From an uncultured Mollicutes bacterium (GTDB lineage Bacteria > Bacillota_I > Bacilli_A > RFN20 > CAG-826), in assembly GCA_900540385.1 (NCBI GenBank), contig UQFY01000009.1:1-64000 (forward strand): DNA of 64,000 nucleotides. The letters run 5' to 3'. Shown one piece after another: positions 62,870-64,000 of the stretch (position 1 is the stretch's first letter; every line of letters starts with the position of its first letter). The notes under the pieces are model-generated. The model saw only the letters and a list, made by a program, of their open reading frames with translations. It was not told where the DNA came from and ran no database searches. The position numbers were made by a program, and so were the translations under genes.

Positions 62870-64000
62870 AATTTAAAACATGGTGCTAAAGCTTAAAACT
62901 TAGCAACTTTTTGATGGTTTTGTCCGTCAGGAAGTAATTTGTGAGGTTTAACCCTAGCCTATCGTTAATCCTTTTGATTTTGTCTTTCGATCCAAGGTTT
63001 ATGTAGGAATCGCCGTTTTTTAATACCCGAAGGTTCCTGACGAACGAGATGATTTCGTTCGTGTGTATCTCGTCCTTGAATTCCTTGATTTGGAGCACCC
63101 TCAACGCGAAAACCGCGAGGTAGCAGATCAGGAAATGGCCATATATGGATTCCCGCCTTTGGAGGTAGACCGGCCTGGCGTCCAATTCCGATTTCAGGGT
63201 CCTGAACGTCTCCTCGATCCTCCATAGGCGGTGGTAGACCTTGTATATCTCCTCCGCCTTCATCTTGGTTTCCGAGGTGATGAGCAGGCTGTACCCAGCA
63301 AGCCTTAGGTCCTCGTTCACTTTTTCTTGGTTGATTGTCGCGGTCACCACCGTGTCGTCTAGGATTTCGCCCTCGTTGGACACCGCTTTGAACGATACGT
63401 ACCTTGCGGCGTCGCCGTATTCCTTCCTTTTGGCCTGGTAGCCGTTTAATTCCCTGGCCTTCTCGACCATCTTGTTGATTTCGTACCTTTTCTTTTCCGC
63501 CAGGAGGGGGTTGAATGTGACCACTCTTTTTTGGGTCAGATTGACCGTGGCTTGCCGATTGTTTCCGTCGGAAACCCTATACGGAAAACTGTCTACGCAA
63601 AATTTATATTTATACAGCAATGCCCCGCTGCCGTCCCTGATTTCCGTCCATCTCGCGCTTTCGCTCTCGAGCAAACCCCATTTCTTTTCCTGTTCCGGCA
63701 AGCGCTTCACGGACTGGGAAAAGATGTATCCATCACCGTTCTTGAGGGCCTCGCATATGTTTTTCGCGCAATTCAGCCCCTTGTCCGCCACCTGGATGGT
63801 CTTCCCGCTGATGCCGTTTTTCTCCTTCATGTCCTTGATGATCTCCCTCATCACCGGCTTCTCCGATTCGTTGCCCGGGAACATCCTCATCGACAAAGGT
63901 ATCTGCTCCGCGTCCAAGAGCAGCCCCATGGAGATGATCGGGTCGTTCCTGCTTTCCTTGGAGGGCCCCTTCCTCCTGTCCCCCTTTTCCCTGTCGATCT
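62870..64000 (-). mobile_element. IS1634-family insertion sequence, right part
   Basis: Inferred from the transposase and the sharp rise in GC content just left of 62.9 kb. The other end lies outside the window, so terminal inverted repeats and target duplication could not be compared. The right boundary is approximate. Confidence 0.7.
62886..64000 (-). CDS. IS1634-like DDE transposase, partial (continues beyond window)
   Basis: The C-terminal 370 or so residues of an IS4-superfamily transposase; the frame is open to the window edge, upstream of an internal Met at 63929 (KESRNDPIISMGLLLDAEQ). It includes a DDE Asp in VADKGLN and the Glu in WRIEETFRTLKSEL, the typical YREK-like region. The GC content is clearly higher than the surroundings, showing a recent arrival. 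It reads towards the sugar operon in the same direction. No break or stop was seen in the visible part. Confidence 0.9.
   Translation of the reverse strand, partial: IDREKGDRRKGPSKESRNDPIISMGLLLDAEQIPLSMRMFPGNESEKPVMREIIKDMKEKNGISGKTIQVADKGLNCAKNICEALKNGDGYIFSQSVKRLPEQEKKWGLLESESARWTEIRDGSGALLYKYKFCVDSFPYRVSDGNNRQATVNLTQKRVVTFNPLLAEKKRYEINKMVEKARELNGYQAKRKEYGDAARYVSFKAVSNEGEILDDTVVTATINQEKVNEDLRLAGYSLLITSETKMKAEEIYKVYHRLWRIEETFRTLKSELDARPVYLQRRESIYGHFLICYLAVFALRVLQIKEFKDEIHTNEIISFVRNLRVLKNGDSYINLGSKDKIKRINDRLGLNLTNYFLTDKTIKKLLSFKL

Noticed and set aside
1..64000. Mycoplasma-type genetic code (TGA as Trp)
   Set aside because: Several genes end in TGA at natural C-termini (37598-39703, 49868-50692), and Trp is coded by TGG.

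Overview
The window looks like a low-GC chromosome segment from a Gram-positive-type gut bacterium of the Bacilli/Erysipelotrichia/Mollicutes neighbourhood. This is an inference, based on strong GGAGG-type ribosome sites, lipobox signal peptides, LytTR/AgrC-type two-component signalling, CcpA-type cre sites and sugar ABC transporters with lipoprotein receptors. TGA is used as a stop and TGG as Trp, so the Mycoplasma code does not apply. I found no tRNA, rRNA or CRISPR array.

Left part (1-14 kb): guaA; an AlbA_2-type ATP-binding regulator split by a -1 frameshift; a three-gene ABC export operon (two ATPases and a large permease) divergent from a TetR regulator; then housekeeping and repair genes, including an unusual GNAT-MutY fusion and a MazG-like pyrophosphohydrolase.

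Middle (14-31 kb): a LytTR response regulator and AgrC-like kinase stand before a membrane-anchored GH3 enzyme with reversed domain order. A second such GH3, on the opposite strand, lies at 27.5-30.6 kb. Between the two sits a compact five-gene operon: small HTH protein, methyltransferase-like protein with a Cys-Cys motif, Eco57I-like methyltransferase, GIY-YIG/superfamily-2 helicase, and DUF2971 protein. It resembles a restriction-modification or defence system. Its methyltransferase gene holds a perfect 18-bp inverted repeat around a palindromic centre.

31-47 kb: a decayed AAA_14/DUF4143 ATPase, an intact DUF234 ATPase, a deoxyinosine glycosylase-like protein, a MacB-like ABC protein with an 18-bp palindrome at its promoter, a large lipoprotein, a MATE exporter, a flavodiiron protein, a membrane-bound HTH regulator, a CPA2 antiporter, a FucU-like mutarotase, and a Fic gene bracketed by perfect 33-bp direct repeats. 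A family of short related repeats recurs mostly at 3' gene ends.

47-63 kb: a carbohydrate-utilisation locus of two convergent operons. The plus-strand operon encodes GH31, an esterase, GH3 and a LacI-type regulator. The minus-strand operon encodes an InlB-repeat/solute-binding fusion, a GH97 lipoprotein, a second solute-binding lipoprotein (frameshifted at A_AAA_AAG), two permeases and an oversized MalK-type ATPase. An IS1634-like transposase, cut by the window edge, lies directly upstream of the minus-strand operon. Together they would bind, import and hydrolyse an oligosaccharide, probably alpha-linked.
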